DNA from: Streptomyces katrae
GTDB taxonomy: Bacteria; Actinomycetota; Actinomycetes; Streptomycetales; Streptomycetaceae
Assembly (NCBI RefSeq): GCF_002028425.1
Contig: NZ_CP020043.1
Span: forward strand, 62,001-126,000
Direction: 5' to 3'
Length of the DNA: 64,000 nt
Under the pieces are notes generated by a model. That model was not told the DNA's origin. It was given only the letters and a program-made list of their open reading frames with translations, and did no database searches. The position numbers and the translations under genes were made by a program. Shown here piece by piece: positions 47,995 to 55,698 of the stretch. Positions within the stretch are counted from its first letter, which is position 1; each line of letters begins with the position of its first letter.

Positions 47995-48741
47995 CTAGGC
48001 GGACTTGAGGTCGGCGGTCTTCCGGTCGGCGCTCTCCAGCAGCCGGGTCACCCACTTGTCCACGGGCAGGCCGTGTGCGGCGGCCGCCCGGGAGAGGTGT
48101 TCGAGCTGGTCGGCGGAGAGCTCGATGGTGAGCTTCGTGACCTGCGGGCAGCGCTGCCCCACGGCCGCCGGGCCGGCCGGCCGGGCCGCCCCGGGCGGCG
48201 CGTCACCCCCGCCCGCGGGGAGGCCGGCCGTGCCGTTCTGCGCGGCGAGGCCCGCGCGGACCGACCGGCGCAGCTCGTTGCGCGACCACTTCTGCTGTTC
48301 GGCCCGGCGCAGCCAGTAGTCCTGCTCCGGCGGGGAGAGGCGGGCCACCTCGGCGTGGTGGGCGAAGCTGAGGCCGTCGCGCCTGCGGTGGTGGTCGAAC
48401 CGCCGCGCCACCCACGCGTAGTTGCGCAGGGTCTGGTAGTCGAGCCCGGTGCGCTCGATCGCCTCCTTGTAGCGCCGCCACCCGTAGGTGGCCTCGCCGA
48501 AGCGGAGCCAGTCGGCCAGCCACCAGGCCGAGGAGTTCCCGAGCTCGCGCAGGTTGGTCCCGATCTGCTCCCAGGACCGCTCCGGCAGGTTCGCCGGGAG
48601 GATCATCCCGGTCTTGCGCACTTCGGCCTGTGGTCCCGCGAAGGACAGGACCACATCGCCTTGGGCGGGCCCGCCGCCGTGGCCCGCAGGGCGGGCACGG
48701 TAGCTGCCCGTGGTTCTCGCAGCGCCGCTCACGATCTTCAT
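47995..48741 (-). CDS. LmbU-family pathway regulator
   Basis: A 248-residue protein of the LmbU/NovE/HmtD family, cluster-situated transcriptional regulators of lincomycin, novobiocin and himastatin. The conserved centre is visible: WEQIGTNL, SSAWWLADWL, YKEAIERTGLDYQTLRNY, VARRFD and LSFAHHAEVA, near residues 57-135. The C-terminal 45 residues (KLTIELSADQLEHL onwards) look like a ribbon-helix-helix segment, a possible DNA-binding part. It lies between mbtH (36 bases upstream) and the discrete A-domain gene. It likely activates the cluster; the CGCCGGCG-bearing palindromes in the window are candidate targets. The start region lacks a strong ribosome-binding site (GGGGG only). Confidence 0.9.
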   Translation of the reverse strand: MKIVSGAARTTGSYRARPAGHGGGPAQGDVVLSFAGPQAEVRKTGMILPANLPERSWEQIGTNLRELGNSSAWWLADWLRFGEATYGWRRYKEAIERTGLDYQTLRNYAWVARRFDHHRRRDGLSFAHHAEVARLSPPEQDYWLRRAEQQKWSRNELRRSVRAGLAAQNGTAGLPAGGGDAPPGAARPAGPAAVGQRCPQVTKLTIELSADQLEHLSRAAAAHGLPVDKWVTRLLESADRKTADLKSA

Positions 48742-48777
48742 CCCCCAACTCAGAGTGTGTGCCCGGGCGCCGGTGTC

Positions 48778-48993
48778 TCAGTCCGCCGCCATGGCCTCGC
48801 GCAGGCTGCGGGGGCGCAGGTCGGTCCAGTTGCGTTCGACGTACTCCAGGCACGCGGCCCGGTCGGCCTCGCCGAAGACGACGCGCCAGCCCGCGGGCAC
48901 GTCGGCGAAGACCGGCCACAGGGAGTGCTGGTCCTCGTCGTTGACCAGGACGTGGAAGCGACCGTCCCCGTCGTCGAAGGGGTTCGTGCTCAC
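48778..48993 (-). CDS. mbtH: MbtH-like protein 1
   Basis: A 71-residue MbtH-family chaperone/activator of NRPS adenylation domains. The family signature NPFDD, the paired Trp in [17 protein letters not shown], and [15 protein letters not shown] are all present. GTG at 48993 has AGGAAG seven bases upstream. It is the first gene of the long minus-strand NRPS operon and should support several of the A domains encoded downstream. A second MbtH is encoded at 55699-55920. Confidence 0.97.
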   Translation of the reverse strand: MSTNPFDDGDGRFHVLVNDEDQHSLWPVFADVPAGWRVVFGEADRAACLEYVERNWTDLRPRSLREAMAAD

Positions 48994-49410
48994 GTGACAC
49001 TTCCTTAACTGTCATGGGGTGACTAGGGAAGAAAGACCGTCAGGCCGAAGGTGCGGGAGGGCGCGCGCCGGATGCGCCGGTCGGCGTCGTTCTGGAGGGC
49101 GCCCGGAGCTCCGGATCGAGCGGTGGGTGCGGCGTACTGGCCGTGCGGGCGGGACCGCGGATGCCGTTCGGGCCGGGCAGCCCGCGGTGCCGGTCCGACT
49201 CGGCGCCCACTGTAGCCACCGCCCTTTTGAGACACGGTCGAGTCCCGCTCGGGAGGGCGGGCGCAGGCTTTCGCGGGGCGCCCGGCGCGCGCCGCCTGAG
49301 GATCGTTGGAGAGCCGCCACACCTGCGGCACAGGCCACCTGATGTGCGCACCCCGCCGACCGGGCGCAGCCCTATGGTGCGGGGGTGCGCAGCCCGACCG
49401 AGGGAGAGAG
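48994..49410. promoter_or_regulatory. Divergent intergenic region upstream of mbtH/NRPS operon and thioesterase-SARP genes
   Basis: These 417 bases hold no convincing gene. They must carry the promoters for the 27-kb NRPS operon (leftward) and for the thioesterase/SARP pair (rightward). A weak 12/16 match to the window's 16-bp palindrome is at 49140-49155. No terminator-like hairpin or RNA gene is seen. Confidence 0.6.
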
Positions 49411-50157
49411 ATGGACAGCACACGTCCTGCCTTGCGCTTGTTCGTCCTGCACCACGCGGGCGGATCCCATCTGCCGTACCGCCGCTGGCCCGCCGGACTG
49501 CCGGACTCCTGGGACGTGCGGCTGCTGGACGCCCCGGGCCACGGCTTCCTCCTCGACCTTGCGCCGCTGGACGACGCGGGCCGCCTCGCCGACTTCCTGC
49601 TGGAGCACATCGAGTCCGAACTCACGTGCCCGTATGCCCTTTTCGGCCACAGTATGGGTGCTCTCGTCGCGTACGAGATGACCCGCCGGGCCGCCGGGCG
49701 GGGCCTGCCGCTGCCCGTGTGGGTCGGGGTCTCGGCGCGGACCGCGCCGCAGCCCGCCGGTCCGCCGGAGCCGTACCACGAGCTGCCCGACGCCGAGCTG
49801 CGGACCCGGCTGAACCTGCTGGGCGGCACGCCCGACGGGATCTTCGACGACCCCGACCTGTGGGCGGTGTTCGAGCCGGTCATCCGGGCCGACCTGCGCC
49901 TGGTGGAGGAGTGGCGTCCCGATCCCGGGGCGGACCCGCTGCCGGTGGCGCTCTCGGCCTACGCCGGCGCGGGCGACGCGCACGCCTCGCCGGCGCGGAT
50001 GGCCGGCTGGGGGGCGTACACCGAGCGCTTCCTGGGCCTGCGGGTCCTGGACGGCGGCCACTTCTACTTCCAGGACGATCCGCGGCCGCTGCTGCGGCGG
50101 ATCGAACGGGACGCGACCGCCGCGCTGGACGCGGCGGGCGCGGCGCGCTCCTCCTGA
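49411..50157 (+). CDS. Type II thioesterase (third copy)
   Basis: A 248-residue external thioesterase. The N-terminal LHHAGGSHLPYRRW, LFGHSMGALVAYE (nucleophile Ser near 81) and the C-terminal LDGGHFYFQDD, which carries the catalytic His, are intact. ATG at 49411 is chosen because GAGGGAGAGAG lies directly upstream; the open frame continues 105 bases further 5' without features. It starts a rightward unit with the SARP gene (33 bases between). It is probably an editing hydrolase for the PKS/NRPS carriers; why three such enzymes are kept is unclear. Confidence 0.94.
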   Translation: MDSTRPALRLFVLHHAGGSHLPYRRWPAGLPDSWDVRLLDAPGHGFLLDLAPLDDAGRLADFLLEHIESELTCPYALFGHSMGALVAYEMTRRAAGRGLPLPVWVGVSARTAPQPAGPPEPYHELPDAELRTRLNLLGGTPDGIFDDPDLWAVFEPVIRADLRLVEEWRPDPGADPLPVALSAYAGAGDAHASPARMAGWGAYTERFLGLRVLDGGHFYFQDDPRPLLRRIERDATAALDAAGAARSS

Positions 50158-50190
50158 CCCTTGCGTTGCCCGCCCGTGCGAGGAGAAGAC

Positions 50191-51195
50191 ATGCAGTTCC
50201 GCATTCTCGGTCTGGTGGAGGTCCGGGACGAAGAGGCCGGCCTGCACCTCCTGCCCACGGGCGCCAAACAGCGCGCGCTGCTGGGGGCGCTGGTGGTGAA
50301 GGCCGGGCACCACGTCTCCGTGCGGCAGCTCATCGACGAGCTGTGGGGCGAAGAGCCGCCCGTCAACGCGGAGAACGCGCTCCAGGTGCACGTGGCCCGG
50401 CTGCGCCGGCTGCTGTCCGGCCCGGAGGGCGGGCGGGAGGGCCGCCCGGACGCCGACCGGGGGGCGCGGCAGCCGTGGATCGTGACGACCTCGCGGGGTT
50501 ACACCCTGCGGCAGGGCCCCGTGGAGACGGACGCGGCGTGCTTCCAGCAGCTCACCGACACCGCCCGGCGGATCCTGCACGAGGACCCGGGGCGGGCCGG
50601 TGAGCTGCTGCGCCGGGCCCTGTCGCTGTGGCGCGGCCCCGCCCTGGAGGGCAGCGTGCTCGGTGACATCTGCGCGGGGCGGGCGGCGCAGCTGGAGGAG
50701 CACCGGCTGACCGCGCTGGAGATGATGTACGACGCCTACCTGCGCACCGGGCGGCACGGCGAGATCACCGGCGAGCTGATGGTGCTCACCACCGACCACC
50801 CCATGCGGGAGCGGTTCTACGACCTGCTGATGGTCGCCTTCTACCGGTGCGGCCGGCAGGCGGAGGCGCTGCGCGTGTACGAGCGGGCCCGCCACCGGAT
50901 GGTGCACGACCTCGGGGTCGAGCCGGGCCCGGCCCTGCGCCGCCTGATGCAGGCGATCCTCCAGCACGACCCGGCCCTCGGCCCGGAGGCCCGCTCCCTG
51001 CCGTCCGGCCCGCCGCCGGCGGTCGCGCCGGTGCCCGTGGGGGCGGCCTCGACGGCCGGGGACGCGGCGCTGCCGCTGATGGAGGAGATCGCCCGGCTGC
51101 AGGACCGCATCGAGCGGCTACAGCGGGAGCAGCGTCAACTGCTGTGCCGGTTCGAGGAGTTGACCGGAGGGACGCTGCCGCGGGCGACGGCCTGA
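50191..51195 (+). CDS. SARP-family transcriptional activator
   Basis: A 334-residue Streptomyces antibiotic regulatory protein. The N-terminal winged-helix DNA-binding domain spans about 1-105 (ALLGALVVKAGHHVSVRQLIDELWG, NALQVHVARLRRLL, GYTLR). The bacterial transcriptional activation domain spans about 110-260 (LLRRALSLWRGPAL, HRLTALEMMYDAYLRTG, LGVEPGPALRRL). A Pro/Ala linker and a C-terminal coiled coil (EEIARLQDRIERLQREQRQL) complete it. ATG at 50191 has GAGGAGAAG upstream. It is a small SARP without an ATPase module and probably activates the cluster. Its last 61 bases overlap the convergent serine-hydrolase-like gene. Confidence 0.94.
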   Translation: MQFRILGLVEVRDEEAGLHLLPTGAKQRALLGALVVKAGHHVSVRQLIDELWGEEPPVNAENALQVHVARLRRLLSGPEGGREGRPDADRGARQPWIVTTSRGYTLRQGPVETDAACFQQLTDTARRILHEDPGRAGELLRRALSLWRGPALEGSVLGDICAGRAAQLEEHRLTALEMMYDAYLRTGRHGEITGELMVLTTDHPMRERFYDLLMVAFYRCGRQAEALRVYERARHRMVHDLGVEPGPALRRLMQAILQHDPALGPEARSLPSGPPPAVAPVPVGAASTAGDAALPLMEEIARLQDRIERLQREQRQLLCRFEELTGGTLPRATA

Positions 51196-52346
51196 GGGCA
51201 GTACTCGGCGGTGACGACGGGGAGGATGGTCTCCGCGCCCCAGTTGGCGTTGTAGTTGAACGTCAGCTGGTGGCGGGCGTCCTCGGTGAAGGCGGCCAGG
51301 GAGATCCAGCCCAGCGCGCCGCCGTCGTGGTACCAGAGGGTGGTGCCGCAGCCCAGGGTGAGCCGTTCGATGCCCAGTCCGTAGGACGCGCCCGGGAAGT
51401 CGGGGTTGTCGACGGTGGTCTTCATCTCCTTCAGCTGCTGCGGGGGCAGCAGGCGGCCGCGCATGAGGGCTTCGTAGAACCGGTTCAGATCGGCCGTGCT
51501 GGAGATGATGTCGCCGTTGCCCCAGCTCTGCGAGGGGTTCGCCTCGGTGACGTCGTCGATCCGCTCGGGCCGGTCGGCGAAGAGCCGGGAGTAGCCGCGG
51601 GCGCTGGGCCGGGGCAGGAGGGAGTTCGTGCCGGGGTTGGAGGTCGCCTTGAGGTCCAGGGGCTCGATGATGCGCCTGCCCACCTCCGCCGCGTAGGGCC
51701 GGCCGGCGGCCTTCTCCAGGACGAGCGCGGCCAGCACGTCGTTGGTGTTGGAGTACCAGTGGCGGGCGCCGGGCCGGAAGGGCGGTTCGTGGGAGAGGGC
51801 CACCTTCACGCGCTGCTCGGGCGTCAGGGTGTCGTAGCGGTGCTGGAGGAAGCCGTCGCCGCTGAGGTAGGTCGCGGCGTACTGCGCGTCGGCGAGGAAG
51901 TCGTAGAGGCCGCTGGTGTGGTTCAGGAGCTGGCGTACGGTGATGGCCCGGCCGTCGTTGCCGTTGCCCGTCACCAGGCCGGGCAGGAACCGTTCCACGC
52001 TGTCGTCGAGGCTCAGCTTCCCCTCCGCCTCCATCTGGAGGAGGGCGGTGGCGACGAAGGTGTTGGTGATGCCGCCGATACGGAACCGGTCGTTCTTGCC
52101 GCGCGGCGCCCCCGTCTGCCGGTCGCCCACGCCCGCCGCCGTCTTCCACACTCCCCCGGCGTCGCGCGCCTCGGCGGCGATGCCGGGGACTCCGGCGGCG
52201 ACGGCCGCCTCGATCGCGCGCTGCGTCGCCTGGTGGCCGGCCGCCGGGGGAGCCTCGTCCCGCGCCGCGGCGGACCCGGTGAAGGCGGTGGCCAGCAGGG
52301 CGGCCGCCGCCAGTGCGACCACCGCGGCTCTCGGTCTTCTCCGCAT
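51135..52346 (-). CDS. Secreted serine-hydrolase (class C beta-lactamase fold) lacking the catalytic Ser and Lys
   Basis: A 403-residue exported protein of the beta-lactamase class C / D-Ala-D-Ala carboxypeptidase family. A Sec signal peptide occupies about 1-28 (MRRR, hydrophobic Ala/Leu core, AAA cleavage region). Family motifs include the YxN motif (WYSNTND), LLNHTSGL, and an HxG-like HDGGALG. The nucleophile motif, normally SxxK as in GSVTKTF, reads GGITNTF here, so both the catalytic Ser and its Lys partner are gone; the codons GGC and AAC are clear. It cannot work by the standard mechanism and may be a binding protein, or decaying. It overlaps the convergent SARP gene by 61 bases. Confidence 0.9.
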   Translation of the reverse strand: MRRRPRAAVVALAAAALLATAFTGSAAARDEAPPAAGHQATQRAIEAAVAAGVPGIAAEARDAGGVWKTAAGVGDRQTGAPRGKNDRFRIGGITNTFVATALLQMEAEGKLSLDDSVERFLPGLVTGNGNDGRAITVRQLLNHTSGLYDFLADAQYAATYLSGDGFLQHRYDTLTPEQRVKVALSHEPPFRPGARHWYSNTNDVLAALVLEKAAGRPYAAEVGRRIIEPLDLKATSNPGTNSLLPRPSARGYSRLFADRPERIDDVTEANPSQSWGNGDIISSTADLNRFYEALMRGRLLPPQQLKEMKTTVDNPDFPGASYGLGIERLTLGCGTTLWYHDGGALGWISLAAFTEDARHQLTFNYNANWGAETILPVVTAEYCPQAVARGSVPPVNSSNRHSS

Positions 52347-52523
52347 CGTCTTGCCCCTCTCGTGGTTGTCGTCCGTGAAATCCGTGGAACCCCCGGGCCC
52401 TGGAACCCGTGGAATCCGTGAAACCCCTGGCATCCGTGCGGTTCGAACGCTGCTCCGGCAACGCTCCAGCCCGCCCCGCAACAGTTCTGGCCGGTTGTGT
52501 ACGCCCCTTCTCCTGGAGGCACG
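52347..52523. promoter_or_regulatory. Divergent intergenic region with nonamer repeats
   Basis: A 177-base gap between the serine-hydrolase-like gene and the second LmbU-like gene. It is dominated by a degenerate 9-bp repeat (see the repeat entry at 52372-52441). It carries both promoters. The LmbU-like ATG has GGAGG four bases upstream. Confidence 0.6.
52372..52441. repeat. Degenerate 9-bp direct repeats (TCCGTGRAA)
   Basis: Units in register: TCCGTGAAA 52372, TCCGTGGAA 52381, CCCGTGGAA 52406, TCCGTGAAA 52415, CCCCTGGCA 52424, TCCGTGCGG 52433, with a slipped CCCTGGAA copy at 52398. The array lies in a divergent promoter gap beside a regulator gene, so it may be a multi-copy binding site. 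Confidence 0.7.
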
Positions 52524-53222
52524 ATGGCACCACAGGCCGGTCACACCGCTGCGTCGCACGGCAGTCCCGCGGCCCCTCCCCCACAACCCCCGTCCTGGCA
52601 GCCGCACACGACCGGAGCCGCGCCGCGCCGGGCCCAGGTGCTCACGACCAAGGTCGGCCTCCAGATACCGGCCGGGATCGGCTACGACGAGTGGGAGCGG
52701 GCCGGGCACCAGCTCGTGGGTGTCCTCGACTCCTCCTGCTGGTGGCTGGGCGACTGGCTGAAGTACGGCAAGGACCACTACACCGACCGCTACCAGCGCG
52801 GGATCCGCGCCGCCGGCCTCTCCTACCAGACCCTGCGCAACTACGCGTGGGTCTCCAGACGCTTCGACCTCTCCCGCCGCCGGCCCGCCCTGAGCTTCCA
52901 GCACCACGCCGAGCTGGCCTCCCTGCCGGCCGGGGAGCAGGAACTCTGGCTCGACCGGGCCGAGCAGCGGCAGTGGACCACCAAGCAGCTGCGCGGCGCG
53001 CTGCGCGCCACCCGCCAGGGCGGGCAGCCGCCCCGTACTTCCGCCGAGCCGAGCCGCCGGCTGGAGGTCCCCGGCAGCCGCGTGCAGTGGTGGCACAAGG
53101 CCGCGCAGCAGCAGGGCGTGGACTTCGAGCAGTGGGTGATGGCCACCCTGGACAGCGCCGCCGCGAGCGCCCTGGAGGAACGGGCGGACCGGGAGGAGCA
53201 CAAGGAGGCCGTCAGCGCCTGA
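52524..53222 (+). CDS. LmbU-family pathway regulator (second copy)
   Basis: A 232-residue paralogue of the LmbU-like protein at 47995-48741. It shares the central motifs WERAGHQL, SSCWWLGDWL, YQRGIRAAGLSYQTLRNY, VSRRFD and LSFQHHAELA, but has a different proline-rich N-terminus. The C-terminal segment (RRLEVPGSRVQWW...VDFEQWVMATLDSA) aligns with the ribbon-helix-helix-like tail of the first copy. ATG at 52524 follows GGAGG. It is next to, and convergent with, the piperazate synthase gene. Such regulators are known from piperazate-containing himastatin (HmtD). Two copies in one cluster suggest separate targets or hetero-oligomers. Confidence 0.88.
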   Translation: MAPQAGHTAASHGSPAAPPPQPPSWQPHTTGAAPRRAQVLTTKVGLQIPAGIGYDEWERAGHQLVGVLDSSCWWLGDWLKYGKDHYTDRYQRGIRAAGLSYQTLRNYAWVSRRFDLSRRRPALSFQHHAELASLPAGEQELWLDRAEQRQWTTKQLRGALRATRQGGQPPRTSAEPSRRLEVPGSRVQWWHKAAQQQGVDFEQWVMATLDSAAASALEERADREEHKEAVSA

Positions 53223-53264
53223 GGCCCCGGCGCGGCCCGGCGGCGCCCCGGGGCGGCCGGCTCG

Positions 53265-53912
53265 TCAGGGCAGCCGGCTCATCAGGCCCGCGGTCTCGCG
53301 CTTGTACGCGCACCCGCTCTGCCCGAACGACTCGCGCACCCGCTCGCGCACCTCGTCCGGCTGCTCCTGGCTGAGCTTGAACATGCCCTCGGCTCCGGTC
53401 ACCGTGAACCGGAAGGCCCCCACGTCGGGCACGATCTTCCTGAAGTAGTCGAGCGAGCCGGTCATGTCCCAGCCGTCGCCGAACGTCCCCTCGAAGGCGC
53501 GCACGGTGGACTGCACCACCTCCAGCGTCTCCTCGATCGATTCGATCTTCTCGACCACGCCCCGGACGTGCACCGAGGTGAAGTTCCAGGTCGGAGCGGC
53601 CGGGGTCTTGGCGTAGACCGTGGGCGAGACGTAGGAGTGCGGGCCGGTGAAGGTCAGCAGCAGGACACCGCCCGTCTCCAGGGCCGCCCAGTGCGGGTTG
53701 GCCCGGTTCATGTGTCCGAGCAGCAGGGCGCCCGGAAGAAGCCCGCCGGGCCGGTCGCCGGAGGTCGCGGGATCGAAGATGACCGGGAGGTGGGTGGCGA
53801 ACGGACCGTCCTCGGGGCTGCCGTTGGCCACCGCGAGCGCCATGGGATTGCCCCGGACCAGGTCCACCATCCACGAACCGTCCGGTTCACGGTAAAAGCT
53901 CGGCACGAACAC
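53265..53912 (-). CDS. ktzT: Piperazate synthase (KtzT-like, PaiB-family)
   Basis: A 215-residue protein of the FMN-binding split-barrel / PaiB family. The start FVPSFYREPD, the central GHMNRANPHW and the sequence PTVYAKTPAAPTWNF are hallmarks of that family. KtzT of the kutzneride pathway is a heme protein of this family that forms the N-N bond of piperazic acid from N5-hydroxyornithine. The assignment here rests on the divergent neighbour, an ornithine N-hydroxylase, and on two piperazate-type A domains in the window. A general PaiB regulator is the alternative and is unlikely in this setting. GTG at 53912 starts the protein; the AAGGGTG upstream is a moderate ribosome-binding site. Confidence 0.9.
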   Translation of the reverse strand: MFVPSFYREPDGSWMVDLVRGNPMALAVANGSPEDGPFATHLPVIFDPATSGDRPGGLLPGALLLGHMNRANPHWAALETGGVLLLTFTGPHSYVSPTVYAKTPAAPTWNFTSVHVRGVVEKIESIEETLEVVQSTVRAFEGTFGDGWDMTGSLDYFRKIVPDVGAFRFTVTGAEGMFKLSQEQPDEVRERVRESFGQSGCAYKRETAGLMSRLP

Positions 53913-54131
53913 CCGGATTCACCCTTTCGGCAATTGGCTTCTGAAATCCCGGCCGACCATACCGGCGTCCCGTCGACAGGACAACGATTTCGGCCACGGG
54001 GCATACGGACAAGCCGTCGAACGGCTTTCAGGCACTCTTCGAGTTGCCTCGGCGCGCTCTCCGGGCAACACTTCAGAACGGTCTCTCGGGCCACCGGCCG
54101 AGTTTTCCAGACGCAAGGGGGAGAATTTCCT
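53913..54131. promoter_or_regulatory. Divergent promoter region of the piperazate genes
   Basis: A 219-base gap between the ktzT-like and ktzI-like starts that must drive both. It contains a 16-bp palindrome at 53967-53982 related to those upstream of the P450/PKS operon. No gene is seen. Confidence 0.65.
53967..53982. promoter_or_regulatory. Candidate operator, palindrome copy 3
   Basis: GTCCCGTCGACAGGAC shares GTCCCG-YCG-RC-R-GGAC with the copies at 20038 and 20179 (13/16 identity to the perfect copy). It lies 55 bases upstream of the piperazate synthase start. The changes occur mostly as paired C-to-T and G-to-A substitutions that keep dyad symmetry (GTCC/GGAC arms and a GTCGAC centre). 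Confidence 0.5.
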
Positions 54132-55490
54132 ATGGGCATAACGGGCAGGCGCGACCAAGAGATCCAAGAGATCCTCGACGTGGTCGGCATCGGGTTCGGC
54201 CCGTCGAACATGTCGCTCGCCATCGCCTTGAAGGAGCACGGGGCGAGCGCCCCGCAGCATCCGGTCAGGTCCCACTTCTTCGAGCGGCAGCCCACGTTCG
54301 GCTGGCACCGGAACATGCTGCTGCCGTCGGCGACCATGCAGATCTCGTTCCTCAAGGACCTGGCGACCTTCAGGAACCCGGTGTCCCGGTTCAGCTTCGT
54401 CTCGTACCTGCACGCCTCGAACCGGCTGGTGCAGTTCGTGAACAACCAGAGCTTCATCCCGACCCGGCAGGAGTTCCACCAGTACCTGGAGTGGGCGGCC
54501 GCCGGCCTGAGCGACCAGGTCACCTACGGCTGCGAGGTCACCGCGATCCGCCCCGTCACCGGCGCCGGGCTGCGGGCCCCCGACCTGCTGGAGGTCGAGG
54601 TGCGCTCCGGCGACGGCGCGAGCCGGGTGGTCCTGGCCCGCAACGTGGTCGTCTCCACGGGGCTGGTGCCGCGCCTGCCGGAGGGCGTGACGGCCGGGGA
54701 ACGGGTGTGGCACAGCTCGGAGTTCCTGACCCGGTTCAACGCCCAGGACCGGGCCTCCCTCAAGAGCGTGGCGGTGGTCGGCGCCGGGCAGAGCGCGGCC
54801 GAGGTCACCCGGTTCTTCCACGACTCGCTGCCCCATGCCCGGGTGACGGCGGTCATCCCGTCCTACGGCTACTCCGTGGCCGACGACACCCCCTTCGCCA
54901 ACCAGGTGTTCGACCCGGACACGGTGGACGAGTACTACTTCGGCACCGAGGGGGCGCGGGACGCGTTCTGGCGCTACCACCGCAACACGAACTACTCGGT
55001 GGTCGACGCCGACGTCATCCGGTCCCTCTACCAGCGCCAGTACGACGAGCAGGTGAGCGGCGTCCAGCGGCTGCACTTCCGCAACCTCACCCGGGTCGAC
55101 TCGGTGGCGGGCTCCGACAGCGGGGCGCGGGTGGTGCTGCGCTCGCTGCTGGACGACCGGAGGGAGGAGCTGGCGGTCGACGCGCTGGTGTTCGCCAGCG
55201 GCTACGACGGCCTGGACCCGGCCCGGCTGCTCGGCGAGGAGTTCGACCGGCACTTCCAGCGGGACGCGGCGGGCCGCCACCGGGTGGAGCGCGACTACCG
55301 CCTGGTCGCCACCTCGGGGCTGACCTGCGGGGTCTACCTCCAGGGCGGCACCGAGCACAGCCACGGCCTGACGTCGGCCCTCCTGTCGAACATCGCGATC
55401 CGCAGCGGCGAGATCGCCGACTCGATCGTGCTGCGGCGCACCCAGCGGGAGCTGGGGCGCCACGCGGAGGAGGCACCCTCGGCCGCCTGA
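54132..55490 (+). CDS. ktzI: L-ornithine N5-monooxygenase (KtzI-like)
   Basis: A 452-residue class B flavin N-hydroxylase of the KtzI/PvdA/SidA family, converting ornithine to N5-hydroxyornithine with FAD, NADPH and O2. The FAD motif GIGFGPSNMS is near residue 21, the substrate-region motif MQISFLKDLATFRNPVS is near 75, the NADPH motif VVGAGQSAAEV is near 215, and the C-terminal ATG-type motif LTSALLSN is near 417. ATG at 54132 has GGGGAG upstream; the open frame continues 5' only as noise. The gene is divergent from the piperazate synthase, and the pair supplies piperazic acid for the NRPS. No hydroxamate acyltransferase is nearby, so a siderophore role is less likely. Confidence 0.95.
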   Translation: MGITGRRDQEIQEILDVVGIGFGPSNMSLAIALKEHGASAPQHPVRSHFFERQPTFGWHRNMLLPSATMQISFLKDLATFRNPVSRFSFVSYLHASNRLVQFVNNQSFIPTRQEFHQYLEWAAAGLSDQVTYGCEVTAIRPVTGAGLRAPDLLEVEVRSGDGASRVVLARNVVVSTGLVPRLPEGVTAGERVWHSSEFLTRFNAQDRASLKSVAVVGAGQSAAEVTRFFHDSLPHARVTAVIPSYGYSVADDTPFANQVFDPDTVDEYYFGTEGARDAFWRYHRNTNYSVVDADVIRSLYQRQYDEQVSGVQRLHFRNLTRVDSVAGSDSGARVVLRSLLDDRREELAVDALVFASGYDGLDPARLLGEEFDRHFQRDAAGRHRVERDYRLVATSGLTCGVYLQGGTEHSHGLTSALLSNIAIRSGEIADSIVLRRTQRELGRHAEEAPSAA

Positions 55491-55698
55491 GGCGGCGACG
55501 CCGGGACGGGGCCGGGGTGCCGATGGGCCCGGGGTGCCGGTGGGCCCGGGGTGCCGGTGGGCCCGGGGTGCCGGTGGGCCCGGGGTGCCGGTGGGCCCGG
55601 GGTGCCGGTGGGCCCGGGGTGCCGGTGGGCCCGGGGTGCCGGGGCGGCCCCGAGAGCCGCGGAGGCGACCGCCCCGGGCCCGGGCCCGCCCCGCGCGG
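55491..55698. other. Convergent intergenic region with 17-bp tandem repeats
   Basis: A gap of 208 bases between the convergent ktzI-like and mbtH genes. The first two thirds are the tandem repeat described separately; the rest is GC-rich without a gene. The repeats could act as a termination block for both genes. Confidence 0.6.
55514..55642. repeat. 17-bp tandem repeat, about 7.5 copies
   Basis: GGGGTGCCGGTGGGCCC begins at 55514, 55531, 55548, 55565, 55582, 55599, 55616 and (partial) 55633. The first copy has A in place of one G; the others are identical. There are no spacers, so this is a minisatellite-like array and not a CRISPR. Each unit contains the palindrome GGGCCC. Confidence 0.95.

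Noticed and set aside
54132..55490. Ornithine N-hydroxylase as part of a hydroxamate siderophore locus.
   Set aside because: No acyl/formyl transferase, siderophore receptor or IucA/C-type synthetase is near, and a KtzT-like gene is its divergent partner.
55514..55642. CRISPR-like array.
   Set aside because: Repeats are contiguous 17-bp units with no spacers and no cas genes nearby.
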